DNA of 56,067 bases from Rhizobium metallidurans (GTDB lineage: Bacteria; Pseudomonadota; Alphaproteobacteria; Rhizobiales; Rhizobiaceae): contig NZ_JACIDW010000022.1 of the NCBI RefSeq assembly GCF_014196505.1, forward strand, positions 1-56,067. The letters run 5' to 3'. Position numbers and translations under genes: made by a program. Positions 49,414-56,067 of the stretch are shown one piece after another. The notes below the pieces were generated by a model. That model searched no databases. It saw only the letters and a program-made list of their open reading frames with translations, and had not been told where the DNA came from. Numbering within the stretch: the first letter of the stretch is position 1; each line of letters opens with the position of its first letter.

Positions 49414-50523
49414 ATGAAATTGATTGCCGCACTTTCTCTATCGACCGTCATCTTTGCCGGCCCAGTCCTTGCCGAGGACGTTACGATCGGTCTTGCCGGA
49501 CCGATCTCCGGCCCTCAGGCCTATTTCGGCACGACTTGGCACAACGGTTTCAAGCTCTACATCGATAAGCTTAACGCCGCAGGCGGCGTCAATGGCGTAA
49601 CCGTCAAGATCAACCAGCAAGACGACCAGGCCGACCCACGACAGGGAACACTTGTTGCACAGAAGTTCTGCGACGATGAAAGCGTTGTCCTCGGCCTCGT
49701 GAACTTCAATTCAGGCGTCGCGCAGTCCACGCTGCCAATCTACGAAGATTGCACGATGCCGACGATGACGTTCGGCTCCAATCCGGCGCTGACCCAGCAG
49801 GGTTATAAGTTCATGGTGCGCCCGGTTGCCAATGACTTCGCCGGCGCTCTGCTTCCTGCCGAGTACGCACTACAGAAATTAAACGCCAAGTCCGCTCTTA
49901 TCGTCAATGACAAGCAGGTCTTCGGTCAGGGCATCTCGGAAATCTTCGGCAAGAATTTCATCGCTGGCGGCGGCAAGGTGCTGGACACGCTCTCGATCGC
50001 GCCGACGGACGTGGACTTCAGCGCCGTTCTCGCTCAGATCAAGTCCAAGAACCCCGATGTCATCTATCTTGGCGCGGTCATGCCGCAGCTGGCGCTCTTC
50101 GCCAAGCAGATGCATGAACAAGGGGTCAAGGCGACCCTGATGGTTCCCGATGGTGGTTATACGCCTGAATTCATATCGCAGGCCGGTCAAGTCAACGTTC
50201 AAGGCGCCACGGTTGCCGTCCAGGCGCCACCGCTTGACGCAACGCCGGCGATCGCCGATTTCGCCGCGCAGTACAAGGCAAAGTATGGGCAAGATGCGGG
50301 CCCTTACTCGATCTACGGCTATGCCCAGGCGCAGATCCTCGAAGCAGTGCTGAAAAGCGCCAAGGGATATACCCGCGAGGACATGAACGAAGCGCTGCAC
50401 AACGTGAAGGCCGATACGGCGATCGGTCAGCTCGAATTCGACGACAAGGGTGAACTGAAGGTCGCTCCGTCCTACCTATACAAGGTCGAAGGCGACAAGT
50501 TCACCTTGATCGGCACCAAGTGA
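49414..50523 (+). CDS. Branched-chain amino-acid-type ABC binding protein
   Basis: A 369-residue periplasmic protein of the LivJ-like group (Peripla_BP_6). The signal peptide is short (1-20, PVLA-EDV). The mature chain starts VTIGLAGPISGPQAYFGT, with LYIDKLNAAGGVNG and NQQDDQADPRQGTLVAQKF typical of Liv proteins. It has a disulfide-type pair (KFCDDE, YEDCTMP). Members bind branched-chain amino acids, amides, urea or aromatic acids; the substrate here is presumably that of the island's enzymes. The AAGGGGAACG ribosome site supports ATG 49414. Confidence 0.88.
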   Translation: MKLIAALSLSTVIFAGPVLAEDVTIGLAGPISGPQAYFGTTWHNGFKLYIDKLNAAGGVNGVTVKINQQDDQADPRQGTLVAQKFCDDESVVLGLVNFNSGVAQSTLPIYEDCTMPTMTFGSNPALTQQGYKFMVRPVANDFAGALLPAEYALQKLNAKSALIVNDKQVFGQGISEIFGKNFIAGGGKVLDTLSIAPTDVDFSAVLAQIKSKNPDVIYLGAVMPQLALFAKQMHEQGVKATLMVPDGGYTPEFISQAGQVNVQGATVAVQAPPLDATPAIADFAAQYKAKYGQDAGPYSIYGYAQAQILEAVLKSAKGYTREDMNEALHNVKADTAIGQLEFDDKGELKVAPSYLYKVEGDKFTLIGTK

Positions 50524-50571
50524 CCGCCAGACAAGGCACGTCGCGCCTCCCTCGCTCGTGACTTTTTGAAC

Positions 50572-50607
50572 GCGCGGCTGCACAATCGCTCGCGAATGCA
50601 GCCGCGC
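50572..50607 (+). terminator. Stem-loop between binding-protein and permease genes
   Basis: GCGCGGCTGCA (50572-50582) pairs with TGCAGCCGCGC (50597-50607): an 11-bp perfect stem with a 14-nt loop, 48 bp after the binding-protein stop. It lacks a T-tract and should act mainly as an mRNA 3' stabiliser or partial attenuator. Confidence 0.65.
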
Positions 50608-50648
50608 ATCCTATCCCGCCCAACGCGGCGTCTTTGGACAGGACCCCT

Positions 50649-51599
50649 ATGCTCGGAATCCTCATTCAACAAACAGTCAATGCCCTGACGATTGGTGCGA
50701 TCTACGCACTTATCGCTCTCGGCTACACCATGGTTTACGGCGTGCTGCGCATGATCAACTTCGCTCACGGCGAGATGTTCATGCTCGGTGCCTATGCCGC
50801 GTTCCTAACGCTGACGTTCTTCGTCGGCGATATCGGTGGCGCCGGTGCCCTTGTGCTCAGCCTGGTCTTCGCAGTGGCGCTCATCGCCGTCGGTCTGGCC
50901 GGCGTCGGCATCGAACGGCTCGCCTACAAGCCGCTCAGAACCTCCAACCGGCTGGCGCCAATGTTGTCGTCGCTCGGTGTGTCGCTTTCGCTGGTCACAG
51001 GCGTTCAGATCATGGCCGGCCCACAGCCGGTCGGGTTCCCCAGCTTCTTTCCGGCGACCCGCATAGACGTTTTCGGCGGTACCGTGACGCTGGTTCAGAT
51101 CGGTATCCTGATCGCCGCCTTCGTGTTGATGGCCGCGTTGTATCTGCTGGTCAACCGCAGTCGGGCAGGGATCATCGTCCGCGCCGTGTCCGAGAATCGT
51201 CCGACCGCGCAACTGCTCGGCATCAACGCCAATCTCGCCATCTCGCTGGTCTTCTTCTTCGGCCCGTTGCTCGGCGCGGCCGGCGGTATCCTTTATGCGA
51301 GCTATTACGGCATCATGTCGCCAACGATGGGAGCAGTGGTCGGGTTGAAGGCCTTCACGGCTGCTATCCTTGGAGGCATCGGCTCCATTCCCGGTGCCGT
51401 GCTTGGCTCCTTTATCCTCGCCTTCGTTGAAGTCGGTGGAACCGCGCTTCTGCCGATCCTTTCCGGCGGAATTCTCGGCACCGAATATCGCGACGTCCTA
51501 GCGTTTGCCATCCTCATCCTCGTGCTTCTGGTGCGGCCCGCCGGCATTCTTGGCGAGCCAGTTTCGGAAGAGAGCATTGTCTACAAGAGGGAGTTCTGA
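50649..51599 (+). CDS. livH: Branched-chain amino-acid-type ABC permease LivH
   Basis: A 316-residue inner-membrane permease. ALGYTMVYGVLRMINFAHGEMFMLGAY is split here by notable hallmarks: the segment MINFAHGE is typical of LivH. GLKAFTAAILGGIGSIPGAVLG near the C-terminus is the cytoplasmic loop that contacts the ATPase. About 8 membrane segments are seen. ATG 50649 is preceded by GGACAGGA; a TTG 15 nt upstream is less likely. It overlaps livM by 1 base. Confidence 0.9.
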   Translation: MLGILIQQTVNALTIGAIYALIALGYTMVYGVLRMINFAHGEMFMLGAYAAFLTLTFFVGDIGGAGALVLSLVFAVALIAVGLAGVGIERLAYKPLRTSNRLAPMLSSLGVSLSLVTGVQIMAGPQPVGFPSFFPATRIDVFGGTVTLVQIGILIAAFVLMAALYLLVNRSRAGIIVRAVSENRPTAQLLGINANLAISLVFFFGPLLGAAGGILYASYYGIMSPTMGAVVGLKAFTAAILGGIGSIPGAVLGSFILAFVEVGGTALLPILSGGILGTEYRDVLAFAILILVLLVRPAGILGEPVSEESIVYKREF

Positions 51600-52594
51600 T
51601 GTCATCCGTCGATACATCTATTCAACCGCGGACCTGGGGCGGCAGGATACTTCCACTTGTGGTTCTGCTAGCCGCAGTCGCGCTGATCGTGGCAACACCA
51701 TTCCTGTCGAACTACTACGTGCGCGTCGCCAATGGCCTTTTGATTTACATCCTCCTTGGCATCGGCCTCAACATCGTCATCGGATATGCGGGTCTGCTCG
51801 ATCTGGGTTTTGTCGCTTTCTATGCCGTCGGCGCCTATACCTACGCCTTGCTTGCGAGCCCGCAGCTGGGTCTGCATCTGCCCTTTTTGTTGATCGTCGT
51901 GATCGCTGCCTGCGTGGGAGCGATCACCGGCATTCTCCTAGGCCTTCCCGTTCTTAAGTTGAGAGGCGACTATCTTGCGATCGTAACTCTCGGCTTCGGC
52001 GAAATCATCCGCATCCTGATGAACAACCTCGATTGGCTGACCGGTGGTCCGAAGGGCATCGCACGGCTGGACAAAGCGTCGATTGTTGGCATCGAACTTG
52101 CCAGGCCGACCGAGATCTATTGGCTGCTGATCGTTGTCGTCCTCGCTGTCGCGACCTTCGTCTGGCGCATGGAGAAATCCATTCTCGGCAAGGCGTGGGC
52201 TGCAATCCGCGAGGATCAGGACGCAGCGCGCGGCATCGGCATTAATACCACCAACGCCAAGCTCGCGGCCTTCGCGACCTCCGCGACAATCGGGTCGATC
52301 GCCGGTGTCATCTTCGCGGCATCGCAGCGCTTCGTGAGCCCGGATAGCTTTGCGCTGCAGGAATCCGTGCTTATCGTACTGATGATCGTGGTCGGCGGCA
52401 TCGGAAATATCTTAGGCATCGTGGTCGGTGCCGCCATTCTCATCCTGCTTCCGGAGGTCCTGCGCGAGTTCGCCGAATGGCGTATCCTGTTCTTGGGTCT
52501 TCTGATGATCGTGCTCATCATCGTGCGCCCCTCAGGCATCGTGCCAAGATCGTTCGGGCCGGAAAAACTCATTCGGGGGCTTTTCGGCAAATGA
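51599..52594 (+). CDS. livM: Branched-chain amino-acid-type ABC permease LivM
   Basis: A 331-residue inner-membrane permease. The segments GLNIVIGYAGLLDLGFVAFY and LRGDYLAIVTLGFGEIIRIL are LivM signatures, and IREDQDAARGIGINTTNAKL precedes the ATPase-contact loop. It has about 9-10 membrane segments. The start overlaps the livH stop (TGATG), and its own stop overlaps livG, so the transporter genes are translated together. Confidence 0.9.
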   Translation: MSSVDTSIQPRTWGGRILPLVVLLAAVALIVATPFLSNYYVRVANGLLIYILLGIGLNIVIGYAGLLDLGFVAFYAVGAYTYALLASPQLGLHLPFLLIVVIAACVGAITGILLGLPVLKLRGDYLAIVTLGFGEIIRILMNNLDWLTGGPKGIARLDKASIVGIELARPTEIYWLLIVVVLAVATFVWRMEKSILGKAWAAIREDQDAARGIGINTTNAKLAAFATSATIGSIAGVIFAASQRFVSPDSFALQESVLIVLMIVVGGIGNILGIVVGAAILILLPEVLREFAEWRILFLGLLMIVLIIVRPSGIVPRSFGPEKLIRGLFGK

Positions 52595-53421
52595 CGCTAA
52601 CCTTCGAAAAACTCCGCAAGCAATATGGTCAACACGTCACGATCGACGATGTCTCGACACGGTTCGAACCAGGCTTGATCCATGGGGTCATCGGGCCGAA
52701 TGGCGCCGGCAAGTCCACGCTGATCAACATGACGGCCGGCTCTTATGTGGTGTCGGGCGGCAAGATCAGCCTAGACGACAAGACGCTGAGCGGCATGAAG
52801 AAATACCAGATCGCGAATTCCGGCGTCGCGCGTACCTACCAGAATATCCGCCTCTTTGATCAGATGACGGTGCTGGAAAACCTCGAGGTCTGTTTCTATC
52901 CGGCGCATGTCGGACAGGTCTGGCGGGAAATTCTCTGGCCACCCTTCGCCGCGAAACGGCGAAGGGAACGCCGCGACGTCTGCATGGAGTTGCTGGCCTT
53001 TTTCAACCTGCAACATTATGCCGATGCCGAAGCGGGAAGCCTTCCTTATGGCCGCCAGCGCATGCTGGAAATCGCGCGCGCGCTCGTCATGAACCCGCGT
53101 GTGCTCCTGCTCGACGAGCCGGCCGCCGGCCTCAACCATCACGAAACTGCCGAGTTGACCGCAAGACTTGCGGAGTTGAAGACGCCCGACCGCATCATGA
53201 TTGTAGTCGAACACGACATGGATCTTGTCATGACCGTCTGCGACAGGATTGTCGTGATGCATCACGGCAAGCTCCTCTTTCAAGGCACGCCTGCGGAAGT
53301 TCAGGCAAGCGCCGACGTCCAACTGGCCTATCTGGGAACTGCAAATGACCTCGACGACATCAAGACCGCTGCTAAAGATCGCCGGACTCAGCTCGGGATA
53401 CGGGCGCGTCGGCGTTCTTAA
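52591..53421 (+). CDS. livG: Branched-chain amino-acid-type ABC ATPase LivG
   Basis: A 276-residue ATPase. Walker A GPNGAGKSTL, the Q-loop in ARTYQNIRLFDQMT, signature-like SLPYGRQRMLEIARAL, Walker B LLLDEPAAGLN and VVEHDMDLVM are present. The ATG at 52591 overlaps the livM stop by 4 bases. The C-terminal 25 residues (ending RTQLGIRARRRS) run 77 nt into livF in another frame; the normal LivG end is near AYLGT, so this extension is unusual and may be non-functional. Confidence 0.9.
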   Translation: MTLTFEKLRKQYGQHVTIDDVSTRFEPGLIHGVIGPNGAGKSTLINMTAGSYVVSGGKISLDDKTLSGMKKYQIANSGVARTYQNIRLFDQMTVLENLEVCFYPAHVGQVWREILWPPFAAKRRRERRDVCMELLAFFNLQHYADAEAGSLPYGRQRMLEIARALVMNPRVLLLDEPAAGLNHHETAELTARLAELKTPDRIMIVVEHDMDLVMTVCDRIVVMHHGKLLFQGTPAEVQASADVQLAYLGTANDLDDIKTAAKDRRTQLGIRARRRS

Positions 53422-54094
53422 TGCGATCGACCTGGAAGTCGACGAACGCGAGATCGTTGTCATCCTCGGTCCCAATGGCGCCGGCAAGACGACGCTCCTG
53501 AATTCGATCTCCGGCGTCGCTCGGGCCACCGCCGGTTCGATCGAGTTCGAAGGCCGGGACATTGTCGGCTCGCGGCCGGAACAGGTGGTGCGGATGGGGC
53601 TCGCACACTGCCCCGAAGGCCGGCAGATCTTCCAGCGCCTGACGGTCGAAGAAAATCTCGTGGCTGCCCATATCGGCCGTGGCGGGAAAAGCTTCGAAGT
53701 CCTGCGCAACGACGTGTTCGAGCTCTTTCCCATCCTCAAGGAACGCCGCAACGGCATGGCGAGCCGCATGTCCGGTGGCCAGCAGCAGATGCTTGCCATC
53801 GGCCGCGCGCTGATGGCCGAGCCGAAGCTCCTGATGCTCGACGAGCCTTCGCTCGGCCTTGCGCCGAAGATCATTCAGCAGATATTCCGCATTATTCTCG
53901 ACCTCTCGACCTCCGGCATCTCCATCCTCCTCGTCGAGCAGAATGTGCAGCTCGCCCTGGAATGCGGCGACTACGCCTATCTCCTCAACACAGGTCGCGT
54001 TCGCCTCCACGGGCCAGCGCAGGAGCTTGCCGAGCATTCTGCAATCAGCGACCATTATCTCGGAGGTGCGACCGAGGAGACGATCCATGTTTGA
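53345..54094 (+). CDS. livF: Branched-chain amino-acid-type ABC ATPase LivF
   Basis: A 249-residue ATPase forming a pair with LivG. GPNGAGKTTL, LAHCPEGRQIFQRLTVEENL, MSGGQQQMLAIGRAL, LLMLDEPSLGLAP and LLVEQNVQLAL are LivF hallmarks. It starts inside the end of livG and its stop overlaps the start of the flavoprotein gene by 8 bases, extending the coupled string of genes. Confidence 0.9.
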   Translation: MTSTTSRPLLKIAGLSSGYGRVGVLNAIDLEVDEREIVVILGPNGAGKTTLLNSISGVARATAGSIEFEGRDIVGSRPEQVVRMGLAHCPEGRQIFQRLTVEENLVAAHIGRGGKSFEVLRNDVFELFPILKERRNGMASRMSGGQQQMLAIGRALMAEPKLLMLDEPSLGLAPKIIQQIFRIILDLSTSGISILLVEQNVQLALECGDYAYLLNTGRVRLHGPAQELAEHSAISDHYLGGATEETIHV

Positions 54095-55391
54095 CGTCGA
54101 CTGGAAAACGCCGCATCTGTGGCGGAAGACCGCGCGCAAGCGAGCGTCGGCCCCTCGCCTAGCGGGCGACGTTCACACTGATGTACTGGTCGTTGGCGGC
54201 GGCTTCACCGGCATGGCAGCGGCACTCGGTGCCCGTGATGCCGGCATGAGCGTGGTCATGCTCGAAGGCAACGAGATCGGCTCCGCCGCATCGGGCCGCA
54301 ACAACGGCCTGGTGATCTCACACCATTCCAAGGCATCGCCGTCCGAATTTGAAGCCGCTTATGGCGGCCGGATCGGCGAGCGCTACAACCGTTTGGTTGC
54401 GGATGCGGCAGGTATCGCCTTCGGGCTGATGCAGCGCTTCAACATCGACGCCCATCAGGTTCAGGAGGGCTGGATTCAGCCGGCGCATACGGATAAGACG
54501 CTGGCGCGCGCCCGGCAATTCCACGACGAGTGGAAGGCATTCGGTGCAAGCGTTTCCTGGCTCGATCGGGCCGAAGCGACGGAGCGCATCGGCAGTCCCT
54601 ATCTCGGCGGCTGGATGGTGCATAATTCCGGTCATATCAATCCTTTCGCGATGACGATCGGCCTAGCTTCGGCGATCGAGGGCGAGGGTGTGACGATATT
54701 CGAAAATTCGCGGGCGACACGGCTTGAGCGGGTCGAGGACGGCTGGCGGGTCTTTACCGCATCGGGAAGCGTGACAGCGCCGGAGGTCATTCTCGCAACG
54801 AACGCGCTGACCGGCGACATCTGGCCGGGATTGAAGCGCACGCTGATTCCGTTCAAGGTTTTCCAGGCGGCGACCCCGCCACTTTCCCAGGAGCTGCGCG
54901 CTCAGATACTGGTCGGTAATCCGGCCGTGTCCGACATGCGCAACGACCTTCGCTATTTCCACTATGACTGCGACAACCGCCTTGTCAGCGGCGCGACGCA
55001 TACTTTCTGGTTCAACGAAGCACAGCGTGGGCGCGACAAGGTCGCTCAAGTCCTCGGCAAGGCATTCAAGGCCTTCGGTGGGCCGCCCGAGGTACAGGAA
55101 TACTGGCATGGTACGTTTGCGGTCGTTCCGGACCGCCAGCCGCGCCTCTACCGGCTTGCGCCGGGCCTCGTATTCGGCGGGGTCTATTCGGGGCGTGGTG
55201 TCGCGTTGTCCATGTCGCTCGGTCAGGAGATGGGGCGCTGGGCGGCAGGCAAGCGGACCGACGGCGAGATGCCACTTCCGGTGACATCCATGCGCAAGAT
55301 CCCCGCCCACGCCGCCGCCGTCCAGACGGCGAACAGGATGCATGCTTGGCACAGGCTGAAGGACCGCGTGGCTAAGTCCGATCGGCAATGA
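54087..55391 (+). CDS. FAD-dependent amine/amino-acid oxidase (DAO/PuuB-like)
   Basis: A 434-residue flavoprotein of the DAO family. The FAD fold is seen as DVLVVGGGFTGMAAALGARDAG with VMLEGNEIGSAASGRNNG, and the C-terminus has LVFGGVYSGRGVALSMSLGQ. The GRNNG in place of the usual GRNGG and WHGTFAVVPDRQPRLYRL resemble gamma-glutamylputrescine oxidase-type enzymes. These oxidise secondary or primary amines to imines or aldehydes. Its start overlaps livF, so it is expressed with the importer and may carry out the first attack on the imported compound. It is the last gene before an IS66 element. Confidence 0.85.
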   Translation: MFDVDWKTPHLWRKTARKRASAPRLAGDVHTDVLVVGGGFTGMAAALGARDAGMSVVMLEGNEIGSAASGRNNGLVISHHSKASPSEFEAAYGGRIGERYNRLVADAAGIAFGLMQRFNIDAHQVQEGWIQPAHTDKTLARARQFHDEWKAFGASVSWLDRAEATERIGSPYLGGWMVHNSGHINPFAMTIGLASAIEGEGVTIFENSRATRLERVEDGWRVFTASGSVTAPEVILATNALTGDIWPGLKRTLIPFKVFQAATPPLSQELRAQILVGNPAVSDMRNDLRYFHYDCDNRLVSGATHTFWFNEAQRGRDKVAQVLGKAFKAFGGPPEVQEYWHGTFAVVPDRQPRLYRLAPGLVFGGVYSGRGVALSMSLGQEMGRWAAGKRTDGEMPLPVTSMRKIPAHAAAVQTANRMHAWHRLKDRVAKSDRQ

Positions 55392-55476
55392 AAAAGTGTG
55401 GGGCACGAAGATTACGCAGCTTGAAGGTAAGCGCGAATTTCTCCGCACCTTCTGCAATTGAGTGAGCTTTGGCATG

Positions 55477-55505
55477 TGGTGTCCACTTAAAAGAGGTGGA
55501 CACCA
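55477..55505. repeat. 10-bp inverted repeat in the IS66 leader
   Basis: TGGTGTCCAC (55477-55486) and GTGGACACCA (55496-55505) pair perfectly across a 9-nt AT-rich spacer. The hairpin ends 4 bp before the tnpA ATG and could hide its ribosome site, limiting transposase production. Confidence 0.55.
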
Positions 55506-55509
55506 AGTT

Positions 55510-55956
55510 ATGGATGTAGGTCAAAAACTTGCGGTACGGCTGGTTGGTCGGAATGGAAGACGCCGCTTCGATCAAGGGTCGAAGGATCGCCTTGTTGCTG
55601 CCTGCCTTGAGCCCGGCGCATCGGTATCGAAACTAGCGCGAGAACATGGGGTCAATGCGAACCTCGTTTGGAAATGGATTAGGAAGCACACCCAGGCCCA
55701 TCCATTATCGCCGTCTTCAACATCTGCGTTTATCCCCGTTCAGGTCGCGGCCCCGAGCAGGGAGTTCGACATTGAGATGCCTGCCGCGGATCGCGAAGAG
55801 CGACTGCCGAGAACGGACAGGAACGGCCCACTTTCCTCTCCAGCAAAGGTGAGCGCGTCGCTGCCCAATGGTGTGAGACTAACGCTGGAGTGCAATGATC
55901 TCAGCGGATTGACGGCGATAATCGGAGCGTTGGGTCATGTTCAGACTGGGCGCTGA
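55510..55956 (+). CDS. tnpA: IS66-family accessory transposition protein TnpA
   Basis: A 148-residue protein with an N-terminal helix-turn-helix of the type found in IS66 Orf1: RRRFDQGSKDRLVAACLEPG then SVSKLAREHGVNANLVWKWI. A Pro/Ser-rich linker follows and the C-terminus ends with LPNGVRLTLECNDLSGLTAI, as in other IS66 Orf1 proteins. It is thought to assist TnpB and the TnpC transposase. ATG 55510 is chosen because the longer frame would begin inside the hairpin. Confidence 0.85.
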   Translation: MDVGQKLAVRLVGRNGRRRFDQGSKDRLVAACLEPGASVSKLAREHGVNANLVWKWIRKHTQAHPLSPSSTSAFIPVQVAAPSREFDIEMPAADREERLPRTDRNGPLSSPAKVSASLPNGVRLTLECNDLSGLTAIIGALGHVQTGR

Positions 55957-56067
55957 TCTGAAGGTCTACCTGCATCGGGAGCCGATCGACTTCCGGGCCG
56001 GCATCAACAGCCTCGCGGTCCTGGTGCAGGAGACGATGGCGCTGGACCCGTTTGCCCCTGCGGTGTT
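55937..56067 (+). CDS. tnpB: IS66-family TnpB, 5' part only
   Basis: The first 43 residues of an IS66 Orf2/TnpB protein: LKVYLHREPIDFRAGINSL then VLVQETMALDPFAP match the conserved 'VYLA..VTDMRKGFDGLAALVQ' start. ATG 55937 overlaps the tnpA stop by 20 nt, the normal coupled arrangement in IS66. The gene is cut by the end of the window. TnpB is needed for transposition, though its biochemical role is not settled. Confidence 0.85.
   Translation, partial: MFRLGADLKVYLHREPIDFRAGINSLAVLVQETMALDPFAPAV

Larger units (their letters stand above)
55427..56067 (+). mobile_element. IS66-family insertion sequence, left part
   Basis: GTAAGCG at 55427 fits the left terminal repeat of IS66 elements, which commonly begin GTAA. 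Two IS66-type genes follow in order (tnpA, tnpB), and the element continues past the window. It begins 35 bp after the amine-oxidase stop. An 8-bp target duplication is expected next to it (candidate GCTTGAAG, 55419-55426), but the other end is not visible. Confidence 0.65.

Overview
The window looks like an accessory, probably plasmid or island, segment of an alphaproteobacterium of the Rhizobiales (Rhizobium/Agrobacterium/Ensifer type). This rests on GC-rich coding sequence, several ABC uptake operons each led by a binding protein, a DUF1419 gene (a family I associate with rhizobial plasmids), a galactonate-type sugar operon, and IS3- and IS66-family elements at the two ends. No rRNA, confident tRNA, CRISPR array or replication origin was seen.

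Region 1 (1-12.2 kb) is a contact-dependent inhibition (CDI / two-partner secretion) locus. A 2600-residue CdiA exoprotein (minus strand) and its CdiB transporter (plus strand) diverge from a 406-bp AT-rich gap. CdiA ends in a PD-(D/E)XK-like nuclease tip and is followed 11 bp later by an unrecognised 260-residue gene, the likely cognate immunity protein. Beyond it lies an 'orphan' module: a frameshifted CdiA fragment ending in a TNT-type (NAD+ glycohydrolase-like) toxin, overlapping an intact Imm63-family immunity gene. IS3 ends close the region.

Region 2 (12.2-19.2 kb) carries a NarL-type two-component system and a ferric-iron ABC transporter (FbpABC type), then a graveyard of gene fragments. 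Region 3 (19.3-28.4 kb) is a sugar operon: an FCD/GntR regulator divergent from a binding protein, ATPase, permease, aldose epimerase, GMC oxidoreductase, galactonate dehydratase and SDR dehydrogenase, pointing to oxidation of galactose or a related aldose. A TTGGTA-a-TACCAA operator lies over its promoter. Region 4 (28.9-35 kb) holds a small secreted protein, an M48 membrane metalloprotease, and a mosaic where a truncated DUF1419 gene runs into the tail of a peptide permease gene, a fused two-domain peptide ATPase, and ribokinase and LysR fragments.

Region 5 (35-55.4 kb) is the most unusual: a roughly 20-kb catabolic/uptake island with a flavoprotein, cupin, aspartate-dehydrogenase-like protein, alpha/beta hydrolase, a cobalamin-binding mutase-like protein, three AcoABC-type dehydrogenase-complex genes, NIPSNAP protein, an unknown protein, 3-hydroxyacyl-CoA-dehydrogenase-like protein, two SDRs, an imine-reductase-like ProC homologue, an FCD/GntR regulator, a complete branched-chain-amino-acid-type ABC transporter and an amine-oxidase-like flavoprotein. 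Four promoter regions in this island, including that of the regulator, share a TGTCGACA-centred palindrome (best copy AAAGTGTCGACACTTT), so the island is probably one regulon. I cannot name its substrate; the enzyme set suggests a nitrogen-containing carbon compound. An IS66 element begins right after the last gene and runs off the window.
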